Assembly: GCA_947846985.1 (NCBI GenBank)
Contig: CANTUZ010000001.1
Location: 182,728,955 to 182,792,954 of the forward strand
Length of the DNA stretch: 64,000 nucleotides
Origin: Fratercula arctica
Lineage: Eukaryota > Chordata > Aves > Charadriiformes > Alcidae
Direction: 5' to 3'
Shown here: in pieces, positions 51,271 through 64,000 of the stretch
Position numbering within the stretch: the stretch's first letter is position 1
Layout: each line of letters begins with the position of its first letter
Notes under the pieces: model-generated
What the model saw: only the letters and a program-made list of their open reading frames with translations
Database searches by the model: none
What the model was told of the DNA's origin: nothing
Position numbers and translations under genes: made by a program

Positions 51271-51452
51271 TAAAAAAAAAAAACAAAACAAAAAAAAAAA
51301 AAAAACCCAAACCAACCCCAACAATAAAAAAAAAAAAAAAAAAATGGAGAGCAAAACAAATGAACAAACAAAAATATTATGCCACTACCTAAGGGGGGGT
51401 TTGTCATCTTCTCCAATACCATGTTCAAGCTTTTTTTAAAAAAAAAAAAAAG
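51271..51452. repeat. A-rich low-complexity cluster
   Basis: Several A-runs of 10-20 nt separated by CAAAAC, CCCAAACC and ACAAACA-type spacers. The pattern resembles an expanded, decayed poly(A). I see no adjoining retrocopy or SINE that would explain it. Confidence 0.8.
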
Positions 51453-54400
51453 AAAACTAAAATGCAACAGATGACCAGTCTGACATTGTCTGTGACTTTG
51501 ATTTGGGAATGTTTTACAGCTTGTAAGAATTAAGATCGCAATGAAGCGATCAGACAGCAAGTTTCAAACTTTTATTTCATTACAGCATGTAATGTAGTAG
51601 TGGAACTCCCTGCTATGAGATTTTTTTAGGGTCACAGGGTCAAAAGAATTAGACTTATATGTGGAACGTGATAGTTATTTAAATTGATAGCTTAAATACA
51701 GTCTCCACTCAGAAATATCCTAAATTACTGACTACCTTTAGCTGTAAAATACACAGGGATATTAACAGTCTGGGAATGTTTTATTCTTATATGCTTTACT
51801 GTTTCATATTTGCTACTAGTGTCTTGTCAGAAAGAACAAAAACAAACCTAACCTTTGTTCTGACCTAATATAGTACTTTTGCAAGAGTTCCAGTAGCTGA
51901 AGCATGTTGATATATCTTTCTACCCTGCTGCTTCTGCCTCGCTGCTTTCCCCAGAGGATTTGCTTTTGTCAGCATGAAGCAGTAGCTCAGTCCAGACTAT
52001 TACAATTGAGCCGGTGGTGTTCCTCCATGCTCTTTTCCGAGCATAAAGTCACTTGAGGCAGATGACACTGGAAAAGCAACAGATAAAAATGAGCCTGCTT
52101 CTGTGCAGAATTGGCATCTAGAATTCCTTACCTTGAATCATCTTCCTTTAACAATTGTCTTAACTCTGTTTGAATTTCTATTGATTAGCAGTGCTTAGAG
52201 TTTTTGGCTTAGAGTCGGGGTAAAGAAGAAAGCATCTAGTGCCTAATACAGGAGGAGTGGGATTTTTGCACTTTGGTTTCCTGAACCATTTTATGTTTCT
52301 ATTCTTTGTTGGCAAGATAGTGAAGCATCTTTAGATGCGGAATTCATACGACTAGCATTAAATAACCATTAAGTTAGAAGGTATGAGTACCTGTCCTGCA
52401 TGCTTAAATCCAAAATTCTTGTCTGCAGCACCAGACCGAAGGCCAAAACTTGTCAACTAAATCCCTTTTTGATCTTTGAACGCCAAGGGATTTGCTCCTC
52501 TGTTCGTGCCCAACCTCTCCCGCACTAAGCAGTGCGGCTTCAGGTTTCCATCTGAGTGCAATCAGTGCTGAGAAGCTATGTGGAGTGTTAACTCGGCTCC
52601 TAATTTAGATCAGGCCAATAGGGTGCAATTAGCTTTCAAAACTTGAGCAACAAAGCGCTGCTTTTGTCAGAGTCTGGTATCTTAAAGCACCAGCTCAGGA
52701 AGCAGAAAACAGCTTTGGTGGCTGCACGGCTCTGGGCCAGACAGATGAGGCTTATATAGCCATGTTATCAAAAGAGAGAAGAATAAAAACCGCCTTGTAG
52801 AACACCGTCCTGGTATTGTTAGAAAAACCACAGGGGTTTGTGGGTGGGGGTTTTTGTGTTGGTTAGGGTTTTTTTTTTTTAGTATTTTGAGGACCTAGCT
52901 TAGGCTAGCAAGCTGAATGCTAGTTTTAGAGTATATATAATGTGGCATTAAATGACATTAAGTGGCAGACAGATTTTTATTTTTTTAAAATAATGTCAAA
53001 GAATTAGCTCTTTCTGCAATCTTATTAGATTTTGTATTTTCAAACCAGCTTGAAAATTGTCAAAATAATGCTTTCTGGGTCATGGGACCTCTTGTCTATT
53101 GAAATGGCTGAGTAGTGTCTCAAAAGAAGATGACTTTTATCTGTCCTTGGGGAAGAAGTGGGTATGGAAGGGGGATAAGGATGATTAGCTTAACTGATCA
53201 TAAATGGTATTACTCACCCTGTGCCTGTGCAACACTTGTTAAACCATTGCAGCTATGAGACACTGGAGTCAATTTAGTCCATGTTTAGCAGGCTCCCACC
53301 ATGTTCTTGGCATATTCAGGTTACTACTCTCAGCAGAGCAATAGAAGGGGCTGTAAATATAAAGAACTACGTGTAGCGAAATAGGTGATGTCTGGAACAA
53401 ATTGTAAACACTTTATCTTTGGCTTCTGGGTCGCCGTGCTCTCTGGGATAGCCCTTTTTTAATCTGCAGAAATGACTTACTGTAGCATGGGAAGGTGAGC
53501 TGTGCATGCTGTTTGGGCTGTAGTCTTCTGAGGGACAAAATATCAAACTGCTTTGAAAAACTAGATGTAAAACGCGATATTTATATTAAGGTCTACTATG
53601 AACATTTAGAATTAACTAGTATAGAGACCTCTTTATTTCCACTTTCTATTCTATTTGGCATCTGAAGTGTCAGTATGGTAATATATACCATAATTGCACC
53701 ATTGCACATCTCTAAAAATATTTCAAATAACACTCTTCTGGATGCGTTATCTTAAAATGACTGGTATTGGATAGCTGACTGCTTCTTTTTAGTACAGGTT
53801 ACAGAACTGTTTTTAGGTGTCCTTAAAATGTTCATACCAAAGAGCTTTGTTTATCTTACAGATCTTAACAGGGTGAGTTTTTTCTGTAGCTGTTGATGGC
53901 AATATTAAAAATTACTACACTGTTCCTTCTTTAGAGAAGAAGGTGTAAAGTGAAGGGTTTAGTCACGCTCCACGTAGATGACCTTGTTTCTTGTATCTAT
54001 CCTGCTGTCTATAAAAAGTGTCCTAGAAGGGATAAGCTGAGGAGATTCTGTATGTAAAAGAAAGCAATATTTTTTAAGTTGAAGAATTGTACACGTTTGT
54101 GAAATAACATTTTGTCCGTGCCAGGCTAACCCTAACCCTGCTGTGCATTTAGACAGGACAAGATGTGTGCTTATACAAGTATTTAATGGATGTGGTGGGT
54201 AACACAGCAAGTAAAGACTTACAGAAACTGTGGCAGTAAAATGTGATAAAAGCGCGTGTGAAAAATCTAACCAACCCAGCGAGGCAATGTAGGTCACAGT
54301 GACTTGAAGAAATACCACAGTTACTAATACGAGAACTTTCCAGTCTGATTAATAGGATGCTCCAGAGAATCAAGTGCAAGTCTGAGATTGTGAGTCCATC

Positions 54401-57400
54401 AAAGGCAACAGCCAGAAGCCTACATTAAAGATGAGCTGATCCATGAAAATTCAGTTTTGTCAATATGCGGTTAAAGAAAATTAGAAGGCATCCAAATTTA
54501 GATGCTGCATCAAGTCTGGTGCAGTACAGCAAAAACTGCCACTTGGTTGCAGGAGTAAAGATGCATTATTGTAACTGCCTATGTGGTGGCAGAGGACGTA
54601 GACATGTTCTACCCAATGAACAGATGTGGCTATGGAAGAAGGAGAGACCCAAAATAGAACCAAGAGAGATATTAAGGACTGTGTGGGCATGTTGTGAAGT
54701 TCCAAGGCACTGAATTGTATTTTTAGAGTGAATGGGATAGAACTGCTTGTACTATGTTGTGCTTAATTGAAGCATGAGTCTTATATCTGAAAATTATGAA
54801 CCTTTTGGTAGTACGGGTTTGTACTTACGTGCAAATGTTCAAGGAAAAGAAGAACTAAAGGAGGTTACAGTTCCACAAAGGACCTCACTTGGGATGCCCT
54901 TGATGTGTGAATTTGATTAGGTGGCAAAGAGCCATCTGCCCATGAAGCCTGGAGCCATGAGGGTGCATATAAAATGAAATGACTTAGTAGCATATGGCAG
55001 TTAGGAGAGATGAGAACATGCAGTACTTGGGTGTGATGGGTTTGAGTTCATGAACCATGTATCTGGAATGAGTGATTGTAGTCCTTGAAATTATGTTCTT
55101 TCGAAGAAAGTTTTGGAAAATTCAACAGCTAGATTTATTTTCATCTGCTGCAGCATAGCGTTTTTAAGAAGTGTTTTTACCGTGGGAGGCTTTCACAGGA
55201 AAAGCTTAGCAGAGGAAACTCAGTTAATTAAAATCTGGAACGCAGTTCTGCAGCAAGGGTGGATTCTCTGCGAGTCTCATGCCTGTGGCATCCCAGAGAA
55301 TGCAGGGCCCCAGGGCATTATTCATGTTCATATTTAATTTAGCTGAAGCTGCTGGAGAATGTCCAGAATCCTCTCCATTTACTGCACAATTTAGGTCGAG
55401 CCCACGATGGAGTTCTTAAGCTCAGGACAAAGTAGCCCTTGCAAAACTTTTGCCTTTTTTTCGCTCTTCTGTTATTTGTGCTAGGCTGGCGTCTTTTGTA
55501 CTATATTGCACACATGTTGTATGCCTGCTAAATATTAAAAGAGTACAAGCTACAATGTGTTATTATTACTCCTGCCAATGTACTGCAAATTTGGTGTGAT
55601 GTTCTTCCTTAGGATTTCATATGAGCGCTGTCATTACTTAAACCTTTGGAATGGCAAACTGGTTGATGGGAAGGCACTGGGCTCCCTTGATCTGAATGTG
55701 GTAGGAGCACCACACACAGATTACTCTGCTCCTTTGAGGGCAGGGCAGTCAGTAATTATTATAAGAGCATTCTCTGGATGCAACTTCCCTGCTCCTAGAG
55801 GCTGGGAGCCAGAGGAGGAGGGACGGAGGCAAGCAGGGTGGAGAAATGGGTAGGCCAAATGTCCATCCAGAATGACTGTATATTAATTATGCTAAATATT
55901 TTCAGGTTTCTTTCTACAGATTCAGCTCTTAGCAGTACTTTAGATCAGAATTTATGAGGACTAAATTTATATGTCAGTCTGAAGTACATGGGTGTAAATT
56001 CTAACTGCAGAGATTTTATTTCAGTCGTGGGATTGTTTGAGATGTGTAACAAAAGGACCACGTGGATTATATATTAGTGTAAATGGGACTCATTACCTCA
56101 TCACGTTAAGTTATCTTCGTGCTTTAACTGGCTTCTCCTGGGGAACAATGACACCTGTTTGTTAGTAGAACTATTTGTTGTAAACTATTTTTTATATAGG
56201 TGTTATATTTAAATAGATTCTGGCATGAGAGGCTTGAATGCAGACAGCACGGTGGCTTTGTGTAAAATAAGAGGATGTGTGATGCTTGGGAGGAGAGCAA
56301 GGAGAGCTTCAGAAGTAGAAAAAAAGAAAAGGAAAATTGGCAGGTGAGGCTGAGAATGTTGGTAGAGCAGAGACCAGCATCAGAATAAGGGGCAAAAGGG
56401 AGCAAAAAAGGTCAACTAAAAACCAACACACAATCATCTGTAACATTAATTCCCCTCTATTTGAAGAAGGCTCCTATAGGAAGCGAGTGATTTTGCATAT
56501 TGCAGTGCAAGGGGGTTTTTTCACATTCAGCTCTGAACTTGGTTATCTGATTTTCTCAGGTGCTAAACTTCACAGCAATATGGCAAAGGTGGATGCAGCT
56601 CAGCTTTCTTGGAAAAATAAAGCCACAAATTACTTCCCAATCTATCCTTTGTGTCACAGGTTTATTGTTCTAGAGCTCTTTAGCCAATAAGCAACTTCTA
56701 AGACCTAATGTTGCTTCTGAAAACCAGTGTCTCAAACTCACTTCCCTGCTCTCCCGTCCCTCCTTCCCCCGTGGGGTTGGAGCTCCTTCCTCCAGAGCTT
56801 TCTCCAGTTTTTCCAACTGCCTGGATGACAGAATCCTCCCATCTCTATTCACTTCACTATTGATATGATTTATACTGAGGGGTTTTCCCTCGTTCATAAC
56901 TTGCTGGTTTTTTTCTTCTGCCTGTGATCTCTCAGATGGAGAGATTTCTGTTCTCTATTTTTTATGTGTTGATATCCAGTCTGCAGACCAGCTTCGTAGT
57001 GTCTCGTAACTATACTTTACCTGGAAGATGCTTTTTTATAAAAAAAACAACATTGCTTTCCAGCTATGCCATTCATTTAGTTATTCTGTACAATTTATTT
57101 TCCACTTTTTTATTATCGTCGACTATATTTAATATCTAAATAAAGGCCTAGGTTTACAACTGAAGGAGGCTTTAATCATTCAGGTTCTTTTTCCTTCAGT
57201 AAACTGCTAATAATGTGAGGGGTTCAGTTATCTTCTGTCCCATTTAGCCCATCTATTTTTAAATTTTTAATTAACCAGAAAAGTATAACATGTTTAAAAA
57301 TGGACACAACCCTAGCAAGCTGAAGTGAGCAACTAATAATAAAAGTTCATCCTATGTTTTGCGCTAAAATTACTTGTATTAATAATGCATAAGGAACAAG

Positions 57401-59019
57401 AAATTAATTGCAAAATTTGCTGCCTGGAAACTTTCCTCTGCCATCTCTGTTTCTCTCTCTTCTTCCAATATAATTGTTGCAGTTTCGTGACGTAGTATGA
57501 ATGAGTTAAATTGAATTCACTGAGATGATTAAAATATATATGGTCATCATTAATTGAATTATAGCAAAAACAGCAATGAATCACACAGCCTAATGTTTGC
57601 TGCCATGTTTGATGACAGATGTATCATACTTAGGCTTCAGCTGATGAGAGAGGCCAACAAACTATATTTCAGATGTCTAGACATATTCCTTTGGAGAATA
57701 CTCAAGTATGAGTTTCATGCACGCCTCCAGTCCGACTGATAAGTGCATTATTCATTGATAACTGGTTTTAAAAGATGTATTTTGTGCCACAGTATTATGA
57801 TAGGCAGTATTTTTTGCTGTTGCTATCTTAAAAGGTTTATTAGCTGTTCCATTTTTTTTTATTTCTTCCTTCTTTTCCCCCTCCTTTTCAAGGGTTTAAG
57901 AGTTCACTGTGGAAATCTGCTGATGTTTGGCAGAAAATGCTCACTTTAGGATCATATGTTTATTTCTAAAATAGAAAGCAGTGTGGCGGGGGATCTCTGC
58001 AATAATATGATTTCAAAGCTTAGGCTTATTCCATTCATTTATTATATGTTAATTCATTTAGAAATAAAAATCAGTTGATTGTCCCATTTAATAAGAATAA
58101 ACCAACCAGCCAATGGTTATTCCACGTTTTGATTGATATTTCTATAGTTCCACAGTCAGGTTGTTCCCAAATGTTCGTATTTCTTACTAGTACCGCTAAA
58201 TCTGCATGCTGGGTTAGGGAAACTGCATTTCAACTCACGGGATCACAGGAGGGAACTGAGAGGCTCGGGGGAGCCGCAGTAGGCTGCTATCATCATTTAC
58301 GTGGCATGAATAGTTTGTTAAGAAACAGGAAAGTCACATGAAGTAAAGCAGCCACCTTGCTGAGGAGAAATCCCACACGACTCATCGTTCGCTCTTACTG
58401 GTTTCCCAACCTGTTTTTCTCATCCAGAGGCAGCGGGTCACGTTTCACTTAGTAAAAGTACTATTGATCCTGCTGAGTTTCAAATGGCGTCACAACAGAA
58501 CTGAAGCAGTAAGAGATGAGGACTCGGAGCTCACGGGGAGCAGTCAAAAGCAGAAAAGGCAGTTCCTCAAAATAGCTGTGATGAAAGCATTATCGCAAAG
58601 TGGAATAAAATGGGTGAAATAAGAGCCCAGCTTAACTAAACCATGAGCTCTTCAACAGCATTAAAACAGAAGAAGAAAAAGGGAAGCTGAGTCATTTGGC
58701 TAAGTGTAATTAGCACAAGGATACATAGGCAAAATCAAAAGACCAGCCAAATCAAACGAGAAACAGTAAGGAGCGTTGTTTGAATAAGAAGAAAAGAGGA
58801 GTATGTTCATAGGAGGGGTAAAACCAGGCAGCGAGTTGATCCACCCTTCAGCAAGGAGGAGTCCTCAGGGCAGCAGCTGAAAAGGCAGAGGGGTTTCAGC
58901 CCTGGTGGAATCAGGCCTCGCTAATAGTCAGCTCTCACGCTAGCAACCATCTATCCAAGCGCAAGCTGCAGCTGGGAAAGAAAGGGGTCGGGGATGCTTA
59001 GGTTAGTTAGATTTTGTTA

Positions 59020-59550
59020 AAATGTCTGGACCTACCGAAGTACCTAGAGACCTTAAGCAATTTGAGGAGTTGTTTTTGAGAATTTGCATTTACAAGTATC
59101 CACGCAGATTCTGGTTTTAAAAAATGGGAGCTGAGGAATTTTAGACCCATGGTTAAAAAAAAAATCTTGGAAGAAAATTATCAAGTAAAGGAGCGAGAAG
59201 TAAAAATCGATATGGACTGTAATCTGATGCATTTCTGTACAAGGGTACAGATTTTACATGTAAAAGAGAGGTGGTAGATACAGTTTATCTTGACTTCATT
59301 AAGATTTGAGATATTGTAACATAGAAACAACATGGTCTAAATGCTACTACTGTAACCTGAGTGAAAATTTTTGGGGAAAACTGCTCTCGGTAGTTCACAG
59401 ACAAACTGATGAGATGTACTGAGTGGGGTTCTGCAGAGATCTGTCACGAATGCGATACTGCTCAATACTCTCTTTAAAACCTTGGATGGTGGAATGGAAA
59501 ACATGCTTGTAAAACTTGTGAATAACGAGCATCACGTAGGACACCAGCTG
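59020..59550 (+). mobile_element. Ancient, heavily eroded CR1/LINE reverse-transcriptase relic
   Basis: The frame is destroyed, but pieces match the reverse-transcriptase core in order. They are ctgggagctgagg-like sequence near 59128, gtggtagatacagtttatct (the DLSKAF region) near 59272, gttctgcagagatctgtcac (the QGS block) near 59429, and ctcaatactctctttaaaac near 59461, then aaaacttgtgaataacg in place of the FADD region. There is no 3' tail. The edges are uncertain. Confidence 0.6.
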
Positions 59551-60028
59551 TCTTGGCTTTTCATCTGATGCTGCTGAATATTGAATGGGTATAAGAATAG
59601 CTCTTCCTTTCCTGGCTGTTCCTGAGCTAATCAGTTACCTCTGATGACCTCTGCGAGCACCTTCTGCTCAGGCCTTGCTTCTCCCCATGGTTCTTCCACG
59701 CTGGCGTGGGCTTCAGCCCTCTGCTCATCACAGCGACTTCACCAGCCAAACTGACCTGTGCTCAAGGCTTACATGTCTTTGTCCTGTGGGGACAATGGCA
59801 AGATGACTGGTAACTAAGCACGTCTCCGAGGCAGAATATTTTAATAAAAGCTTTCCAGAGAAAATTGGAACTGAAACCCTAAATCTGGTTTCCCACACCT
59901 GAGCATTTTTTCCTGGCTGATCTAAGTTTTCAGCAGATCCTGTATCTCTTTCTCAGAGAATGGTTGGTCTGGTATAACATTTGGTTCACAGACACTTTAC
60001 TATTTCAGGAGGAGATCGTTTAAAACTG

Positions 60029-60096
60029 TGGGGTGGGTTTTTTTGTTTTGGGGAGGGGGGGGGGCTGGTTTTTTGGGGGGTTGTATTTTGGGGTTT
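60029..60096. repeat. G/T-rich tract with repeated G-runs
   Basis: The plus strand has at least five separate G-runs of three or more (GGGTGGG, GGGGAGGGGGGGGG, GGGGGG, GGGG) spaced by T-rich loops. This fits a G-quadruplex-forming sequence. Confidence 0.7.
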
Positions 60097-61657
60097 TTTA
60101 TCTTCAAAGTCCCTGTCCAGCAGAACAAGACTCTCTTTTCCTTGGAGGCAAGTGATAAGATCTTCAAAGCTAATAACTGTCCTCTGTCTTTCAAGGCTAT
60201 GTTGAAGCCTGGGGCCACAGACTGTATTTCCCACAGCCCCCACCAAGCTCCATTATGCCTCTAGCTGGGATGCTCCTCTAAATATCAATAACCTCCCATC
60301 ACTAGCAAGGTCAAATATCACATTTATAAAACACTTCAATGTTCTTAGATTGAGGGCAACCCTATCTTTGCCTGGGTTTATACTCCTTTACAGCAGGAGG
60401 CTGGTGCTCTGGTGATGTGGTAGGGGGAGACATCCATTGCCAATGTAGTAAATGCCAAAGCTGAAATACAAATTTTCAGGGCTCGTTTGAGCTCAGCCCC
60501 TTCAGTCTGTCAGCATGGAGTATATCAGCATGTGCGGGAAAGAATGAGAAACACTCTTGAGCACAAATAAGTGACAGAACTGAAAAAGGGACTCTTAAAA
60601 TGTGTTCTTGTGCTTCAAGACTTTTTCTTAATTGGAAAGAGGGCCTTGTGTGGGATGATCATTTCAAGAGGAGGCAACAGCAAGCAATTTCAATTAGACA
60701 CCAAGAGACAGTAAACCAGGGTAAGGTGTTGGTCATGTTCATTACATTTCTTATCTAATTGTGTGATACTATCAAGCCCTACTCACTGGAAACCCAGCCA
60801 CTCTCATTATGTATAGAATCATGGTGCTAAATAACAATGTGGTTACCTGAGAAGAGTCAACGCTTTAACAGTTTTGCAGCCTTCCCTGTATGTTTGCAGG
60901 GCAATAAGATGAAAATTTACAGGTCCTGCTTTGATAGATCACAGCTTATAATTATAGTCACGTTGCATGGGAACGTGGGCACACTGCTGGCTGGATTAGA
61001 GAAACAGACAGACAAGATCGAAGCCTCCCTGGGTTTTTTTTTTTTTTCCCTCTCCGAGTATGCTAACATGTGCCTATTTCAGGAATTTTAATGAGAATGT
61101 TTTCATACTTTTTCTCCTTTCTTCATTTTTATAGCTCCAAATGTTTCGGTGGTTCTGCTTTGTTTCACTTATAATAAATTCTTCTTTTGCTTGACCTTTA
61201 TCTATTTCCGCCGTATTCATTTGACCGTACTGTATTTCTTTTCTCCCTTTGCCACAATCTGAGCTCTCCACCCCCTCCAACGCTGTCTCCACCTCCCTCC
61301 CTGGAGGCAGCCCCTGTCATTATCACCTCTCCTTCACTCCTCTCTTCCCTGACATAAGCGAGAAGCTCGATGACACACAGTTTCCTGCTTAAGAGGAGGC
61401 TGTTCATCGCCAGCTTTTATTTCTTTAATAACCCCCTTTCACAACAGTGCTTTACAGTTTATTGCAGAAGATACAGGAAAGAAAATTGAACAGTGGTTTA
61501 CAGAGCAGCCAGGTAGACCTGTGGGTCCACCTGCCATCCCTGGGTCCTGCTCTGTACTAGCCGATGTGATAGTGCCATGGGCTGAAGAGCTGCGGGTCAT
61601 GGCCCAGCAAAGCACTGAGCCTGACTTTTGAACACCTTGCACCCGATCAAAATATTC

Positions 61658-62170
61658 ATAGACTCGTAGAATCATTTAGGTTGGAAAAGACCTTTAAGAT
61701 CATCAAGTCCAACCATAAACCTAACACTGACAACACCATCACTAAACCGTGTCCCTCAGCACCACATCTACCCGTCTTTTAAATACGTCCAGGGATGGTG
61801 ACTCAACCACTTCCCTGGGCAGCCTGTTCCAACGCTTGACAACCCTTTCGGTGAAGAAATTTTTCCCTAATATCCAATCTAAACCTCCCTTAGCACAACT
61901 TGAGGCCATTTCCTCTTATCCTATCACTTGTTACTTGGGAGAAGAGACTGACACCCACCTGGCTACAACCTCCTGTCAGGTAGTTGTAGGGAGCAATAAG
62001 GTCTCCCCTCAGCCTCCTTTTCTCCAGGCTAAACAACCCCGGTTTCCTCAGCCACTCCTTATAAGACTTATTCTTTAACCTCTTCACCAGTTTCATTGCT
62101 CTTCTTTGGACATGCTGCAGCATGTCTTTCTTCTACTGAGGGGCCCAAACCTGAACATAGTATTGCAGCT
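61658..62170 (-). mobile_element. CR1 LINE 3' fragment, different subfamily
   Basis: The tail reads catagactcgtagaatcatt, then aggttggaaaagacctttaa and gatcatcaagtccaacc, a tail variant unlike the 3.8/33.9/41.5-kb copies. The interior encodes [20 protein letters not shown] and [19 protein letters not shown] on the minus strand, with breaks after that. Intergenic. Confidence 0.93.
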
Positions 62171-64000
62171 ACATGATACAAAATACTGATGGGCTATAAA
62201 GTCACTCCAAAAGGTGAAGTGTTCCCAAAAGGAGTAAGTGTTTGCTGACACGTCTTACGACAGATCACATATTTTCTTTTGTTGCTAGGGTTTTACTGGA
62301 CCTCCCATATCTATCCTCAAGTCTTTTCTTGGTCAGTTCTTTGCCTACTTATAACTGTTTTGCCCAAGAGCAAAGGTGAGTCCTCAAAGCACCCATTCTC
62401 AGCCCTGTCCTTCCTTTCCCCTGCAGGTACTGCAGCTGGGTCTCTACAGCCTTTACCTTGGACCTGGCCTTACACTAGAGGTCTCCACTGCAAGAGTAGC
62501 CAGCAGTGGCACTATCACTCATCAAAGGCCATAGAAATGTCATTTGTTTTCAGTCTTATTGGCTGTGATCCAATGTGGATCTGGAAAGAGACCTGCTGAG
62601 GAGCTGGAAAAGAGCTGCTGGGCAGCTGTCCCTCCCTGGCAAAATGGGCAGGGATAAGGAATACGGTGCCATTGCCTCATGTGTTCTGAAAGAGAGGCAT
62701 CAAAAGGACTTAGACCGGCATCTAATTTAGACATCTTGATTAGACATCTAATCAAGGCTCTGAAGAGGGCCTATAAAAAGTCTAAGAACACTAATACATG
62801 GTCCAGTGCTGGGGGATGTCTTGTTTGTAGCAGAATGAACTTGGCTGCAGTTGATGTGGGAGTGGGGCTGCAGTTCCTGAGTGCAGCAGGAGTTTGGTGG
62901 CACAGCCCCAGCCTCCCTTCTGCAGGAGCCACTTTCCCTCCTCGGAAGAAGGGCATCCATCTACACTGATTGGGGTATTGTGAGAGCAGCGACAGGAGGG
63001 ACAGTGGATATACAAGACTTCCTTGGTTCCCAGGTACCCTTGAAAAGGTATCCGGCTAAAAGGGGGGCAAAATGAGGGACAACCCCATTTATGGGTGCTT
63101 TCCTTCCTTTTCATGGCAAGTCTTATCTTCTGAGCTCACTGCCAAGCAGCAGGGTTTTCCAGCAGGGTTATTCAGTCTCCTCAGTCACCCTGCACCCCGA
63201 CCTTTCCGCAGCAGAGATGCTGCCTTCTCTGGCCCATCCCACCTCAGAAGCTTTGATCAAGACCATGTCACATCCCCATCCCTCTGTGGTTGGGCAACTG
63301 CTTCTAAGCACTTAGTTCTTACTTGCTCTCACTGTCTCAAAACCTTTCCTGCTCAACAGGCATAGACACATTTTTTAAAGTGATGGCAGACACATTCACA
63401 CATCTCACACAAACCCAGAGCTGTTTATTACAATCAGAAAGCATTTTGGCAATGGACGGACATAGAACCAACCCAGCTGTCCACTCTTTGCCGGCTTTCA
63501 ATGATCGTGTGTATTTGACTGAAGTGATACCAGAAATTAGATGATTGGGTTTTGGTGAAAACTAGGCAGACTGAGGCACCTTTGTGACCAAGATGTTTTC
63601 TTGCGAATTACTTCTTTTATTTATGTGTTTAATTCCACCCAGAACATAGTTTAGTTACCTAATAGGTTTGATTATTTAAGTTTAGGCTTAGGTCTGATTA
63701 TTAACTCGAAAGTAAGAACTGCACTGTTTACTTCTTACAGAGCTACCAAGCTCCTTACAGAGCTACCAGTTGCTTTTAATTTCACAGTAGGAAACATTTT
63801 ATTTTCCAAATATTGACCTCGGTTTAGAATCAGCCAGGCCTTTTCAAAATATTAAGTGAATACACCCAGACAAAGCAGATACAATAATTGCCCACAGGAA
63901 GATCGGCTGAAATGCTGCCTCCCAGGTCATGTTGATCTTCTCCCTAACCTCCTAGGAGAGAGCAAGAGAGATGAAGAGATACTGCAATTTCACCGACATA

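Larger units (their letters stand above)
49741..59019. other. Intergenic DNA, no gene recognised
   Basis: AT-rich. It holds an AT simple-sequence tract at 49937-50036, an A-rich cluster at 51271-51452, and a short AT palindrome at 53674-53692. Open frames are below 120 codons, with no domain, splice-site or codon support. There is no CpG island. Confidence 0.55.
59551..64000. other. Intergenic DNA, no gene recognised
   Basis: Holds a G-run tract at 60029-60096, a T-run near 61035, one CR1 fragment at 61658-62170, a 22-bp palindrome at 62735-62756 and a small tandem duplication at 63734-63768. Composition around 62.3-63.3 kb is more GC-rich, with several overlapping open frames, but none shows a known domain. 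Confidence 0.5.

Noticed and set aside
54126..54139. Interstitial telomere-like repeat (taaccctaaccctg)
   Set aside because: Only two units; expected by chance at this scale.
62279..63544. Dense overlapping frames suggesting a gene in the 62-63.5 kb region
   Set aside because: Frames overlap on both strands with none favoured. No motif, start context or splice structure was recognised; higher GC content explains them.

Overview
This window is vertebrate nuclear DNA, almost certainly from a bird. It has small exons in long AT-rich introns, one sharp CpG island, and at least eight chicken-repeat-1 (CR1) LINE fragments, several ending in the typical ATTCTATG-type 3' repeat. I cannot name the species. 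No bacterial-type operons, CRISPR arrays or phage genes were seen.

The locus is a head-to-head gene pair around a CpG-island promoter at about 36.3-37.3 kb. Leftward (minus strand) runs PPHLN1 (periphilin 1). Its non-coding first exon, a second exon and five coding exons are visible, encoding about the first 208 residues. The C-terminal exons lie beyond the left edge. Rightward (plus strand) runs a complete ZCRB1 (U11/U12 snRNP 31 kDa protein): a non-coding first exon and seven coding exons encoding 216 residues, ending at 49,198. From 49.7 kb to 64 kb I see no supportable gene, only AT-rich intergenic DNA with simple repeats and two CR1 fragments.

Region by region: 1-36.7 kb is PPHLN1 exons and introns, with CR1 copies at 0.54, 3.8-5.6, 15.7-16.3 and 33.9-34.6 kb. 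36.3-37.3 kb is the shared promoter. 37.0-42.8 kb is ZCRB1 intron 1, with CR1 copies at 38.8 and 41.5 kb. 42.8-49.2 kb is the ZCRB1 coding part. 49.7-64 kb is intergenic, with an eroded CR1 at 59 kb and another CR1 at 61.7-62.2 kb.

From family knowledge, periphilin is a subunit of the HUSH silencing complex, which represses retroelements, and ZCRB1 belongs to the minor spliceosome. Their shared promoter implies co-regulated housekeeping expression. The points most worth a second look are a PPHLN1 start codon split across a splice junction behind a short upstream ORF, two in-frame tandem donor sites in PPHLN1, a uORF in the likely ZCRB1 leader, and a 5'-truncated CR1 with an unbroken 577-codon reverse-transcriptase ORF. 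I found no clearly new biological system.
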